Source: Siphonodentalium dalli
Taxonomy: Eukaryota; Mollusca; Scaphopoda; Gadilida; Siphonodentaliidae
Assembly (NCBI GenBank): GCA_032622095.1
Contig: CP136065.1
Coordinates: 210,282,151-210,346,150, forward strand
Length of the DNA stretch: 64,000 nucleotides
Direction of reading: 5' to 3'
In this document: positions 12,945 to 24,708 of the stretch, piece by piece
Position numbering within the stretch: the first letter of the stretch is position 1
Layout: each line of letters opens with the position of its first letter
Position numbers and translations under genes: made by a program
Notes under the pieces: generated by a model
Told to the model about the DNA's origin: nothing
The model's input: the letters and a program-made list of their open reading frames with translations, nothing else
Database searches by the model: none

Positions 12945-13028
12945 AAATATAGAACCCCACATGGGCTACATGTGAAGGAGGTGAAATAAATACAGAACCG
13001 CACATGGGCTACATGTGAAGGAGGTGAA
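12945..13028. repeat. Two-copy direct repeat
   Basis: Two adjacent units containing AGAACCCCACATGGGCTACA and TGTGAAGGAGGTGAA, the second with small changes. Too short to classify. Confidence 0.85.
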
Positions 13029-13949
13029 CTTTATCGCACTCGTTTGTTTATGTCGCAAATTATAACTCGAGCCTCACTGCTCTCGTTGTAACATTGCGCC
13101 ACAACACATTTTACTCACGCGACAACGGTCACCATATTCACAGAATACCGAATGGGAAGACAATATATTGGTCCAAACATAACGTAATATTTGCCAGAAT
13201 GTTGACTGGGAACCCCCCACGGCTAAGACGCTAAGCCCATTATTTCCCCAATTACATCGAGTTCTTACGTACACCGATAATACCGCACAGTGTTTTAATA
13301 ACTTGCTGAGCCTGTATCGATTGATTTTTGTCGACTGGTCGCGAAGTTTACCCAACACGATCGAGCGGATAGTTCTATCTGATAAGTTATAATGCTATGT
13401 AGTGTCGACGGATACAATAAGGTTCCATATAAGCGGTGTGTGTGCTTAACGCGCTGCCATTGTACAATATTGGTTTGTGTATTGGTGACTCCGTGTTGAT
13501 GGATTTATCTTCAGGCTGAAGTTTTCTAATTTCACTCGTTTGACAACTCATTTAAGTGTTATGGGTATTTGGGATTTAGTTACATAGACGCAGGTAAGTT
13601 CATGTTTTTATATATATCCGATAACCCTCGTCCCTATTTATGTGTGTTTTCTCTGATAAGAGTATCCCGAAAATTGCGTGACTGTGGTGACATGGTGGTA
13701 TCGAATGATGTCTAAAATTCGCGATGGTCGATAACCCCAAGTTTGGTTTTGTGTATTTGGAATCTATCGGTGGTTTCAGCCACTGTATACCATATCAGGA
13801 CGTTGTCAGTTCTGTTGTTGAAAAAAGGCCAATCAGATGGGCAATTTCACCGGGATATCACCCCACTGCACGTAGAAACCACCGACCCCGTTAAGCAACT
13901 TACAAATTTGCCCAGATACACGAATCAGGTTAACCTCATTTGCCTGGAT

Positions 13950-14088
13950 TATATCTGCGGGGTTAAATGATATATCTGTGTGGTTAAAATTATGTAACTG
14001 GGGGGTTAAAATTATATAACTGGGGGAGGTAAATGATATAACTTGGGGGTTAAAATGATATAACTGGGGGGGGTGGTAAATGATAAGG
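13950..14088. repeat. Short tandem repeat of about 25-30 bp
   Basis: Five or so diverged units of the type GGGGTTAAAATGATATAACT. The rest of 13030-15030 shows no gene or element I can support. Confidence 0.75.
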
Positions 14089-15026
14089 TCCGGGTCACCG
14101 GTGGGGACGAGACACACCTGAGAAAACACCTAGTTCAACATGCGACTAGAGTGAATAACAAAATACATTCCTCTGTTTGAGGATTAAACTGTCGACAACA
14201 TGACAAAACATATGTCATGGGAAGCGAAGTATATATAACATCGAGTATATTCGAGGGTTTGTCCTTCCAAACAGACATATGTACACGGTAATACATCAGA
14301 CCATATAATTGAGAGTGTATATATGTACTTTCGGTTATAAGTGCGCTATCAAAATAACTGTTCGAAAGCTGAAAGGGTATACCGTATTCTTTATTAGATC
14401 TCCGTTATACACGAACCCTGGAGACTACGTGTGTCATCATGTGGAAAGTTTCAATAATGCCAATGTTAAAACGTCGTAAAATTGATAATTTATAGTCGAG
14501 AAATTTTCTTTGACTAATATTAGCGAGTGCAATAGTGGGGTCAAGATTCAGTTTTCACGCCAGGAAATGTTTCATCAACTCCATGCAATGTTGAAACTTC
14601 GAAAACTTGATATGTTAGGTTCCCATTGAAAACATTAATTTCTTGATTATCATGCAAGCATTTTTTTAAATACAGTTTTCCTTCAAATATAAACAAGGGT
14701 AATCCCCTGAATTTCTGTATGAAACTAATTCTATAAATGGCCAGGCCCTGCAGGGTTGAAACTCTGGAAGGGGGTCTGCAGACAAAGGCACAGTGCTCGG
14801 GGTGTTTAAGGTGTATGAAAACCGTTATAGAATAATTAATAGTTTCACAGAACAAGTAAACCAACAAGTAGCTTATTGTGTTGGCTCTATACAAGAGAGT
14901 TCAAATTGCATCACAATGTTGCCTTGAATTTAATTACATGATATAACATATTCCATTGATTTTAAAATGGAGAATAAAGCAGCCACATATATTTCTGTCC
15001 AATTATAAAAACCCTATCTGGATGTC

Positions 15027-15155
15027 CCGATGGATGCATTCTCTTATATATGCGAGGCGCCCTATGGGCGACTCGTATATATAAGAGAATGCATTGGCAC
15101 AGGGTTTTCGCAAAATTTCAGGACGCTCCAGTCATGAAAAGGTTAAAGTATAGTA
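15027..15155. mobile_element. Truncated TTAA-type MITE with hairpin
   Basis: Contains the ATGCATTCTCTTATATATGC palindrome (15033-15097). Its right flank, CAGGGTTTTCGCAAAATTTC followed by CAGTCATGAAAAGGTTAA, matches the right end of the MITE at 21716-21926. The left end is missing. Confidence 0.6.
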
Positions 15156-15525
15156 GACAGAGACCTATATTTATTGTCCAAAAGTCACATTCGACAAACA
15201 TAGACATACAAAGAATTTGTAAGGGACATTTTGCCCCAATGATTTTTTTTTACATTATATACTCATGGTTGTAACAAAATTTTGAAGAATATACATTGTA
15301 TATATACAAATAAATATAACAAAATATATTGAAAATAACCTTAAATATTTATCAATCGGGCAGAAAAATTATGTAAATTGCCACAATTTCCACCTGAAAT
15401 ACCATTCAATTTCCCCGAAAATTGCCCGAATTTGACAGAACATTTTGTGCTTTCAAAACGTTTGGGGGGATGAAGCCCTCCCAGCCTCCCCGTACGACTT
15501 TGTATCTGGAGTTTCTCCCCACTAA

Positions 15526-15916
15526 CCCTTTACCCAACAAACCGGCCAAAACCGGCCAAATAAAGCTTCAACAGCCTAAAATATCTTCGGTCTGTCTCAA
15601 TAGAACCATACAAATATGGATATCATTGGAACCGGCTCCTTGACCACATTGTGATAGTTACAGTTATGCCCTGTGCCAATGCATTCTCTTATATATGCGA
15701 GTCGACCATAGGTCGCCTCGCATATATAAGAGAATGCATTGGCCTAAAAAAACACTTGTTTAACACTTTTTACCATTTTTTCTTACATTCTTTAACAATT
15801 TTATAATTTTTAATGTGTTAAGCCAATGCATTCTCTTATATATGCGAGGCGACCTATGGTCGACTCGCATATATAAGAGAATGCATTGGCACAGGGCCGT
15901 TCTGTTGGGTAAAGGG
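15526..15916 (+). mobile_element. piggyBac-type MITE, 391 bp, with twin hairpins, CTAA-flanked
   Basis: Terminal inverted repeats CCCTTTACCCAACA ... TGTTGGGTAAAGGG, flanked on both sides by CTAA (15522-15525 and 15917-15920). The related copies at 44112 and 46283 are flanked by TTAA. TTAA duplication with ends starting CCC is the hallmark of piggyBac superfamily elements (established knowledge). It carries two 69-bp palindromes (15675-15743 and 15822-15890) that are reverse complements of each other, separated by a T-rich stretch. No coding capacity; it would depend on a transposase from elsewhere. Confidence 0.85.
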
Positions 15917-15958
15917 CTAAAGCAAGTATACCAATTAGCTGGACAAAAAGCAATGTTG

Positions 15959-16780
15959 AACTAGAATGCACTCAGAGAGATGCCAACGTGCGCAAAAATG
16001 TAATAAACAATAATTAAAAAAATATTTTCACTGTATTTTACTTAATTTATTTAATTTAATGTTAGCAAAAAAAGACAATTACCATTTCTCATTTCATCAC
16101 AGATAAAAGGCAAATTACTATATTAATCATTTAAGTAATTAAAACCAATTCCATGTTGCCGAAAGGATGAGACTTTAATATCGAATACGTTTTTTTCAGC
16201 GGCATATTTTCATTTTCATTTTCCGATAGTCAAAGTTGACCAAAGGAGCAATAATGCGTTTTGTTTTGTGTTACGTCATTCGTCGAATTACGAAATCGCG
16301 TTTTGAATGTCTCTCTTTTCCCGCACGATAAAAAGAGGTCTTCGCACGAACCAAAAATGATAAAACTTCCCAATTATAAGTAAAAATACCCTATGTATGT
16401 CTATGTAGGTCCCGAATGAGTCTATAGACTCTTTGATGTAGGGTTCTGATGGAGAAAATGTAGGTCGATCTATTTTTGTCATAACTCTGACGTATTTTGA
16501 CCTGGGAGAAAAAATCGAAATCGAGGCTCACTATGAGCATATCAGTTTTAAATATAGAAACAGGGAATCCCGACAAATGGCGATATCGGCGACAAACAAA
16601 TAATCGAAAACAACACATAAAATAAACATAGCAAAAACGCGGCACAGTAAAAATGTCAGAACGCCACGAGGTTTTACGTCGTTTTTGGTGACGTCATGGC
16701 GTGAAACGGAGTAGGGTGACACGTACCTACCTACGAATCTGTCTGATCGCAATACTGTTGCGCGAGCGCACGTAAATATG
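15959..16780 (+). repeat. Dispersed repeat shared with 44735-45712
   Basis: Starts AACTAGAATGCACTCAGAGA, continues with CCAACGTGCGCAAAAATG and an A/T-rich part, and ends TGTTGCGCGAGCGCACGTAA. The second copy in intron 5 has the same order and orientation but a diverged middle. Both copies lie just right of a twin-hairpin MITE, although the MITEs are in opposite orientation. Class unknown. Confidence 0.7.
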
Positions 16781-17013
16781 GTGGCCAGTTACGGCAGTTA
16801 GTAATGTTGTAAAATTCTCAAATACAGAAACGGTAGCCTATCTAAATGAAAATAATAATGAAATTTCTTGGCCCAAGAAACATTAAGTTCTACTAGCAAT
16901 TTGCAGATATGATAAAATGGCTACATGTATATAAGCTGAACTTGTTAAAACGTTTCTTGGCACCAGGAAACAGTGAGTTTTAAGGGTTATTCATGGCATA
17001 AAGGTGTAGAAAG

Positions 17014-18003
17014 TAGGGCATAATGCGACACATAAGCACATTAGACCCCATCATGCCACTAAAACGATGGAAGGGCACACATTATTAAACTAAAAGTTAG
17101 ATAAATATTTCCAATACATATATTAATACTCACACTTGCCTGGGAAGCACCAATTTCTGAACAGCATTACTCCCCGTCGACGTACCCAATCCGTCGCATT
17201 ATGCCCCATACACGGGGTACAATGCGACACATTTGACAGTACAACATCAGCATATACCGAACCTAATAAATGCAAGACGGTCTGCAGTTTCTTTTCTGTT
17301 GTGGATTGAAAGAATGTATAAGCGTTATTTAAAGTCATAACAGCAGACCAATGAGACATTTTATTGATTTATATGGCGGGTAAAATAGCACCATAAAGTT
17401 TTGATTTCAGGAAAATGGCCGCGGTAGGGTTAACAATAATTATTTATCTATATCATGTTTTAATGTTTGGGAATGATCGAATATGGTTTTTTATTTCTTT
17501 TCTTTTGAACTAAGGTTACGATAAGATTTATTTTTCCGGGTTTGATTTGCGATATGCCTAATCATATTTTGTTCTCGTACTGGTGTACCCGAGTGTCGCA
17601 TTATGCCCCACAACCAGACAACCTGTCTCTCCCCCAAATATGAGTGAATGTCAATAACCGATGTACATAGAACTGATCAACTTACTATATAACTCGTCTT
17701 ACTTTACCAAAATACGCATGTAGCTTTGGTGGTAGTGGTAAGATGTTCTCGTTTTAACATGTACAAGACCTACCGGAAGTTATAAACCATTCAAAAAGGG
17801 GGTCACCAAATGTGGGTACCCCTACTCCGGCGTTTCGCATGTGAGATTAAACAGTCATAATGATGTCGGTCCAATTGTGATGTCCACTTCTATGATTGGT
17901 CTTACTAAAATAATAAATGTGCGATTCAACTTCAGTCATGGAAAAATCATATGGCCTGATAACGACCGTCAGTCGCATTATGCCCCGCGTCGCATTATGC
18001 CCC
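17014..18003. repeat. Scattered TCGCATTATGCCCC motif region
   Basis: The motif occurs on the + strand near 17194, 17596, 17973 and 17990, and inverted near 17014 and 17212. The spacing suggests a non-autonomous DNA element of about 1 kb with inverted ends, but borders and target duplication are not clear. No gene is present. Confidence 0.5.
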
Positions 18004-18325
18004 ACATTACCCTATGTGTGCTTTTAACTTCCAAATCAATTCATTTATTTTTCATTCCCTTAATAAAGGTACGGAGAATGATATTTGTACAATATTTACA
18101 TGATACATGTGGTCAATGTGGCTCATCTAGAACATTAACGTGATTTATCACATAATTTGCCCATAAAAGCAGTTTCATAATTATCGATAAGAGACACGTT
18201 TAATATCAGCGCGTGCGATGACGTCACATCGTTCTTCAAATGACTTGCGATCGCTGCAGTTTATTATCGTTGTTTTCGATGGATATTTCGCATTGCTTCG
18301 CGTTTATTTGATCATGTGATAAAAA

Positions 18326-18470
18326 GTATCTCACACTCGTCCTATTTTATACGTAATTTATCAACCTGGTCCACTAAATTCTATTTGAGCCTCGGTAAAC
18401 CTCGGCTCAAATCGAATTTAGTGAACTCGGTTGATAAATTCCGTATAAAATTGAAACTCATGTGAGATCC
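18326..18470. repeat. Long imperfect palindrome (about 65-bp arms)
   Basis: The arms contain TCTCACA, TTTTATACG, AATTTATCAACC and CACTAAATT, closing at GAGCCTCGGTAAACCTCGGC. The layout and several motifs (CTCGTCC, TTATA, AATTTA, GAGCC) match the palindrome at 54559-54703, so both belong to one hairpin-element family. Confidence 0.85.
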
Positions 18471-19074
18471 TCTATATATATATGGAATACATGCATTCAG
18501 ATATACATGTATATGACATCGCTATAAGCTACAACTTTATTATATATTATACCATTTACCCATTTAGCAGTTAACACTCATTCGTATACATGTATGGACG
18601 CGTACCAATCACCCAAAGGACAATATGCCGTCCTAATCTAATTAAATTCCTTTACATCCATCTGTTGACTGAGTCACATGTATCAAATTTCAAACACTTT
18701 CCCCCATGTTTACCCAATACCGTTTTCAACTGACTACATAAAAGATCACAAAATGTCTTACATTTCACAATATGTGACCTTAATTCAATACAGCATCAAT
18801 TCAGTTCTCAAAAGTTATGGCAAGCATGCCTGTCTGTTATGGTCACGACAAGAGATAATGGGTCGTGTGTCTGGATTCAAAAGAGAATTAAATGTGATGC
18901 GGAATAGCAAATAATCATACCAAAATTAACTTATTCTCATAATTTTATATCCAAATTGAAAGAAAATGGCGCCATTGTTATAATTAAATTACACGCATGC
19001 GCATGCACTGACTTTTGTTGGGGGGATTGTTGCCGTATATATGTTTCGCACCCAATAATTCGTCCCTTACTTAA

Positions 19075-19160
19075 ACCTTTCATGACGGGGGCATCGCTGG
19101 TGCAGCATTAAATAACATGTGCCGGTCCTTTCTCTTATATATGCGAGTCTGCCATAGGGA
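19075..19160. mobile_element. Left-end fragment of a TTAA-type MITE
   Basis: TTAA at 19071 is followed by ACCTTTCATGACGGGGGCAT and GGTGCAGCATTAAATAA, close to the left end of the MITE at 21716. It breaks off in the hairpin (TCTCTTATATATGCGAGTC). Confidence 0.55.
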
Positions 19161-20227
19161 ACAACGGCCCTTCAATTGGCAGTGCTGTCTTTCGGTTTTA
19201 TATGGTCACATTTATGGATAGATGCAAAGAATTTGTGGGTAATTTATTACTATTTCCCGTATGTCTTGTGTGCCATTCAATGTTGCCATTCAATGCGTGC
19301 ATGCGCGTCTGATACCAAGGTCCGGGTGTTTAAGTATAAAAACCGGACCCCAAGATCCCTCACGCGAAGTCATCGACCGATCGATCTTAGGCACATATTA
19401 TACCATATCTACTTGTGCGTCGAATTAACGATCAATATTTACAAAAACAATGTGTATAACAGAATTTAGTTTCTAAGTTCCCAGTTATTTGTTATTAAAG
19501 TTTACATAATATCAATGCTGGCATATATGGGCCCTTGGTAAATATTTACATTTGTGCGTATAGTTCAAACGTTGTTCTCATTGAAAGTGTAAATTCCATG
19601 TGGTTGGAATTTTCGATAACCCTAGTGTATACATTCACCGTTATGGCGACCATTTTGGAATTTCACGGCCATTTTGAAATAGCATTCATTATTAATATGG
19701 TCAATGTATTAGTTTATTTTATTAATTCATTATCTAAGAACAATTAAGACATACATATATCAATTGTTCATGCCGATAAGGGTAACTTTCAGTCCCAGCA
19801 AAATTACACATTTTGGCGGCCATTTTGAAAGAACATTCATCATTAATGTGGTCAATGTAATAGTTTTTTTCACCCACTGACCGACGCGCGAAGCGCGTCC
19901 AGTTGGTGTCTATAATCGTAGGACTCATGCGTTTCTGCTGAATTGAACTAGTGCCTATGCGTTTCTGCTGTGCTGCACTGACGTTTGATCGCAAAATAAA
20001 ATTATAATCATTATCAAAGCACACGTTTGGATAACACCGCCATAAACAGTGACATATTATTATGTTGAGCTCGTATCGTGAATAAAATTAGAGTTATAAC
20101 TTATAAAACTAAGAATTACTGATAAAGTATTTCTACCAATTGAGTAATTAGATTCAGGTTGAGCTGAAACTTGAGAACTTTTTAATTTCAACCAATTGAA
20201 ATGTCGTTGGGAGTGGAAAGGGTTAAG

Positions 20228-20379
20228 GTTGGGAAGCAACGCAAATGACGTCATCGTAAACAAGGCGCCTCAAAGAAATTACCCCACCACAACGAACTCG
20301 ATCTCATCAGATAGAGAGATATCGAGAGGTGGGGAATAGGGAGAGCAAGATCGAGAGAAAACACGGAATGTGTATAAAA
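20228..20379 (+). promoter_or_regulatory. Candidate ciliary-type promoter of the KIF19-like gene
   Basis: Seen: a degenerate RFX X-box, GTTGGGAAGCAAC, at 20228-20240 (right half-site AGCAAC is perfect, left half is weak); a perfect CRE, TGACGTCA, at 20246-20253; a forkhead core, GTAAACA, at 20256-20262; and a TATA-like TATAAAA at 20373-20379. All lie within 290 bases upstream of the start codon at 20515. Known: motile-cilia genes are commonly driven by RFX factors and FOXJ1, and KIF19 acts in motile cilia. Inferred: this is the core promoter, with transcription starting about 25-30 bases after the TATA-like box. Short motifs occur by chance; the close grouping at the expected place is what supports the call. 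Confidence 0.45.
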
Positions 20380-20404
20380 ATGTTTGACCGAACTGAATTT
20401 TTTA

Positions 20405-20514
20405 TATCTAATGTATATGTGTTTCTTCTTTTTCAGTTAGTTTTTACTTCACGGATTCGGGAACGGTTGAGTGGAATGGTAACCTGAGAGCGAGAAGAGG
20501 TTCTCTGATTCGGG
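20405..20514 (+). other. Probable 5' UTR of the KIF19-like gene
   Basis: This lies between the TATA-like box and the start codon. A pyrimidine tract followed by AG at 20435-20436 is a good-looking 3' splice site. The coding exon might therefore begin at 20437, after a non-coding first exon further upstream, rather than being continuous with the TATA-like box. The sequence does not decide between the two. No in-frame ATG precedes 20515 after the possible splice site. Confidence 0.35.
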
Positions 20515-20568
20515 ATGGCGGAGAATAAACCGGATAAGAAATCCGGTGGCGGGGAGCAATCACTGACT
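20515..20568 (+). CDS. KIF19: KIF19-like kinesin, coding exon 1 (N-terminal leader)
   Basis: The exon encodes 18 residues: Met-Ala-Glu-Asn, then a Lys/Gly-rich hydrophilic leader, ending in Gln-Ser-Leu-Thr. The GTAAGT at 20569 is a strong donor, phase 0. It joins in frame to exon 2, whose first residues VALRIRP are the first beta-strand of a kinesin motor, as in KIF19, where a short charged leader precedes that strand. The start is the only ATG in this frame close to the motor and lies downstream of the candidate promoter. KIF19 is a plus-end-directed kinesin-8 that depolymerises microtubules at tips of motile cilia and so limits cilium length (family knowledge). The leader is poorly conserved in the family, so this exon is less certain than exons 2-5. 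Confidence 0.72.
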
Positions 20569-21715
20569 GTAAGTCAATTTAAAATATTCTCTCGTCCAAA
20601 TAATAACCCCGGTTAAGTGGTCCTGCTAATTGGCTGTGATGTTGGTGGGTCCCGCTGGTGTAGTTATGATGTGGTGAGGCGAAGTGATGCTATTGATAAA
20701 ATAAATACCATTATTCTCAAATTATTATTTTCGCAGTCTTTAGTCTTTAGCGATTCGAGGAAAAACTATCTGCATGATACATCCATATATTCTCAAATAT
20801 TTTAATAATGGCTGCTCTAGTTGTTTATTAGATTGTACGATTAGAATAGCCATCTTGATTAGTCACTTTGCAACATTATTAAATATATTCAAATATATAA
20901 TTTATATTCTTGTATATTTTATACAGATGATGGATTTTCTTCTAGTCTTTCAGTTTAGCCAAATACATCTAAAATGACAAGTTATGAAAAATGGCGTTAT
21001 TTTATCCTAACAGAATCACCCCCACTAGTAGTCCAAGTTTGCCCATACGTATACCAGTTTACTAGTAAACTAGCATCTCGCTCTACCGATATAACTAGCT
21101 GGTTTATACGTTCGAGCAAACTTCGACTATCACACTAGTTCATATCTAAATCAGCAGACAACAGCATGACCACTAAAACAGGGGTGGTATTTATTACCAT
21201 AGGACCTTGGGGAAGAATGCCAGATATACAAATATATACTATGTCACTGGTACCGTATATATTGACATATATTGTATGAACTATGGTGAGCTGTGGATAT
21301 TATATATATTATTGTGTATGAACATGTTATTTGTGCTCATTTGATTTTGCCTTTGCGTTTATGCCACACGTTTGTCAAAAGTTGGCCTGCCATTTTGTGT
21401 CAGTTACATACTCATATACTTGTGACGTGGATGATACAATCTGACGCGGATATGTACACCGAAGGCGCACAGGTCTTGAAGTTTCTTTCAGATTAGAAGT
21501 ACTCTAATTGTTTATGGGTATACTACATGAAAGATTCAATTTGACGTATAGCGACATGCCTTTTGACATGCAAGTTGAAAAGAACGTAGTCTATGGTCTG
21601 AGAGTACAGTATATAAGACCGGGGTTTCTTTCACTGAGATGTCCTCCGTTGATGCAATACAAAGTAACTATAGCAACTATCACTGAGTCCCGTTAATACA
21701 CAACTGACATATTAA

Positions 21716-21926
21716 CCCTTTCGTGAGATTCATGACGGGAATTGCGCTGGTGGAGCATTAAATAATATATATCTCATTGGGAGCCTCGCATATATATGAG
21801 AATTTAATAGCTTACAAAATCATGGTAAATATTTTTAGGCCAATGTATTCTCTTATATATGAATATAAGAGAATGCATCGGCACAGGGTTTTCGAAAAAT
21901 TTCAAGAAGCTGCAGTCATGAAATGG
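21716..21926 (+). mobile_element. TTAA-flanked MITE, 211 bp
   Basis: Flanked by TTAA on both sides (21712-21715 and 21927-21930), with inverted ends CCCTTTCGTGA and, on the other strand, CCATTTCATGA. It contains two degenerate hairpins related to the TCTCTTATATATGCGA palindrome. Similar in design to, but distinct from, the CCCTTTACCC family. Probably mobilised by a piggyBac-type transposase. Confidence 0.75.
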
Positions 21927-22703
21927 TTAACGGTTAAATTTTGCCGCTGAAATGAGACCGGAGTCCATATACCAATATTCTTAGGTGTTGTTGTTACCAA
22001 GGATCACCAAAACTTCACCAGAGCCGGTTTTCACATTTTTTTGTTTATATGTATACATGTTGTATCAACATGTTATTTGTGGTCATTTGAGCACTTATGC
22101 CAAACTTTTGTTTAAAGTGGGCCTCCCTTTTTAGTGTCATATATACATCCTAAGATACTTATCACATGGTTGACACAATCTTATAGTATGTACTCTAAAT
22201 GTGCACAGTTCTTGAAGGTTCTTTCTTAGAGGGAGTACTATAATTGTTTGGGGATAATACCATGAATTCCACGAAAAGGCGGCCATGGATACCGATAATG
22301 GGTATTTGCATCATTGTCATGTCATCGGGGAATGTTGTTGCTTCTTCTGTATTTCATTATTACTATCCAATGAATATATTTTGGAATGGTCATTGCCCTC
22401 ACTATACAATCTCTTAAACACCAGATATTGTGTGACTGGGGATCAATGATGCGCGCATGCGCAGTCAACGCATATTTTCATGTTTTGCCAAATAAGGTCA
22501 AATGAACCAAAATATCATTTTCAAGCAGCTCATGGTCATTCTAGGTTAATAGTGGGGCATGTGTGGAAATGTTATTTTTGTCACATTTCCCATATCACAA
22601 TCTGCCTCAATTACCATAGTATCCCCTTTTTGCACATATATTTTAGTAAAATGACGGTTTAACCCCTACCAACAACCCGTTTCTAAGGTAAAAACAGTCG
22701 CAT

Positions 22704-22724
22704 AGCAACCGTTGCCATGGAAAG
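22704..22724 (+). promoter_or_regulatory. X-box-like RFX site in intron 1
   Basis: AGCAAC and GTTGCCATGGAAAG lie back to back. GTTGCCATGG matches the first ten positions of the classic RFX X-box; the right half-site AAAG departs from the consensus. Its place in the first intron of a ciliary kinesin gene makes it worth noting, but no functional evidence exists in the sequence. Confidence 0.3.
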
Positions 22725-22853
22725 TATGTTCGTGATTGCCCCCATATCTGAAAATAATACGTGGGACCTAATATACAAATGTGCCAAGTTTTATGCTTTT
22801 ATGACAATGTCCGCATTTGTTACACAAAAAACTATACCTAAAAAAATCGCACG

Positions 22854-23257
22854 GTGATTCCGTCACGCCCGTTGTGTGATTCCGTCACGGCGAACAAACC
22901 GAGTTAACTAGTAATATACACATAAGTGTGTGACAATGCGGCTTTTTTCTGCAAGTATAATGTATCTACTTTACTAATTGGGAACTGTTTCCAGGTCAGC
23001 TTGGCTGAATGAGCAGGGTTCTTCAATAGTACGGACCTACCCTCATATTGATGGCACTTTTTTGGTGATTCCGTCACGGACACAATTTGACCCAGAGTGA
23101 GATGATACTTAAATACACATATAGTTGTATATAATCAAACAACTTTGTATAGTATGTACAATGTTTTTTATTTTAAGCGGTACCCTACTGGTCATAATTT
23201 TAGATTTTATAGGCCACAGAAAAGTGAAATTCCGTAAAATTTGGTGATTCCGTCACG
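22854..23257 (+). repeat. Four copies of the dyad motif GTGATTCCGTCACG
   Basis: Exact copies at 22854-22867, 22876-22889, 23065-23078 and 23244-23257, all in the same orientation. The motif has dyad symmetry (GTGA ... TCAC). The sequence between them is otherwise unrelated. It may mark a small mobile element lying between the two halves of the duplicated block in intron 1. Confidence 0.8.
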
Positions 23258-24421
23258 CTGGAATTCATGATACACGAAAGATTCGAGTTAGTATATCGAC
23301 ATGTCTTATTTCTGACGCTTGCAAGTTGAAAAGAACGTAGTCTAATGTCTGAGAGTACGTATAAGACCGAGGTTCCTTTCACAGGCGTGTTCTCTATAAA
23401 TTCTATTGAGAGTAACGATGGCAGAGTTGGTTATAATGATAGTATTGATACGTCTCGCTACTTAAATCCACACAACAGATCCGCGGACCGTTAAAACCTC
23501 GATCGATTTCAATTCTATTATACCCATTGTTGTCGCATGTATGTTCTATATACCTTAAGGTCACGTTATAGTCTCCCTTTTTAATGAGACATACCATAGT
23601 CCTCCATATGCATTCAAAAGTATTTATGTTTTGGTCCATGTCAGCGAGACAGACCGTTGATAATCTGTCAGTAATTTTCGTCGCGACAAGCAGTACACAC
23701 AGTCGCTAAAATATGTTCCATGCACTTAATGGTGTACGTTTGCCAAATTAAATTAGCACTATTATGTGTATATACGCCTTCAGACCAGGGTTGTGACCAG
23801 AGAGTCTTCGTTGGGAGGGGGTGTCCAACTGTGAATTTGCAAATGCAACCCCCTCCCCCTGGTTTTTGGGGTAACGTACTTCATTTGTACCCAGACTTTT
23901 CCGACTGACATCCCAAACTTTCAAACTTTTAGAAATTTCCAACCAAACAACCATATGGTTGAATGTTTTCCAACTGATTGCCAGTTCATTCTAAAAAAAA
24001 TTACTGAAAGTAGTACAAAAATCTAATCATGGTCTTAAATATTTAATATATTATTTTACACTAAACATTGGTCGGAAAATAAACTAACCGAATCTCAATA
24101 TATTTTCGCTGGGAAATTTTCAACTGCATGATGTAAGTTCGGGCATAAACTATCAAACTGTTTGGCAATTTTTATCAATGTTGTGGGGGCGATGAGACAT
24201 CCCGGTCTTACCCGTTGCAATCACGTCACTGTTGTTGAGACGCTTCAAACTGATGCGATTTTCGGCATGCTGATACATACAAGATGTATGCCATTTGATT
24301 GAATAAGAGTATGTACCCGAAGCGGTGTCATTTAAAATGCGACCAGGGTCTTTATGTAGCCTCCGGATATCACAAAGGATAGCGTTCGCATAATGAATAC
24401 TACTGATAAGAATTACGAATA

Positions 24422-24708
24422 CACTGCCAAAAAGGATTTTCTTATTTTAGAGAAAAATAAACTTAAAATAAGAAATATTTTCTAGGGAGATGACAAGAAA
24501 ATATTTCTTGAGGTTTTTAATAGTTTTTTCTTAGTCAAAAACAATATTTTCTTAAAGACGAAACCAATAAGAAAAAAAAATTCTTATTTAAGAAAACATT
24601 TCTTCAGTAAGATTTTTTCTCTCAAAACAAGCATTTACTGTAGTCCCAGCCTGAATTAAAAACATAACGAAGACAAATAGGTCAATAATGAAAATCTTTT
24701 TAGCAGTG
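24422..24708. mobile_element. TA-flanked MITE with CACTGC ends, 287 bp
   Basis: Inverted ends CACTGCCAAAAAGGATTTTC and, on the other strand, CACTGCTAAAAAGATTTTC, with TA on each side (24420-24421 and 24709-24710). The inside is a low-complexity AAGAAAATATT-like sequence. The TA target and short inverted ends fit a Tc1/mariner-type non-autonomous element; no transposase is present. Confidence 0.7.
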
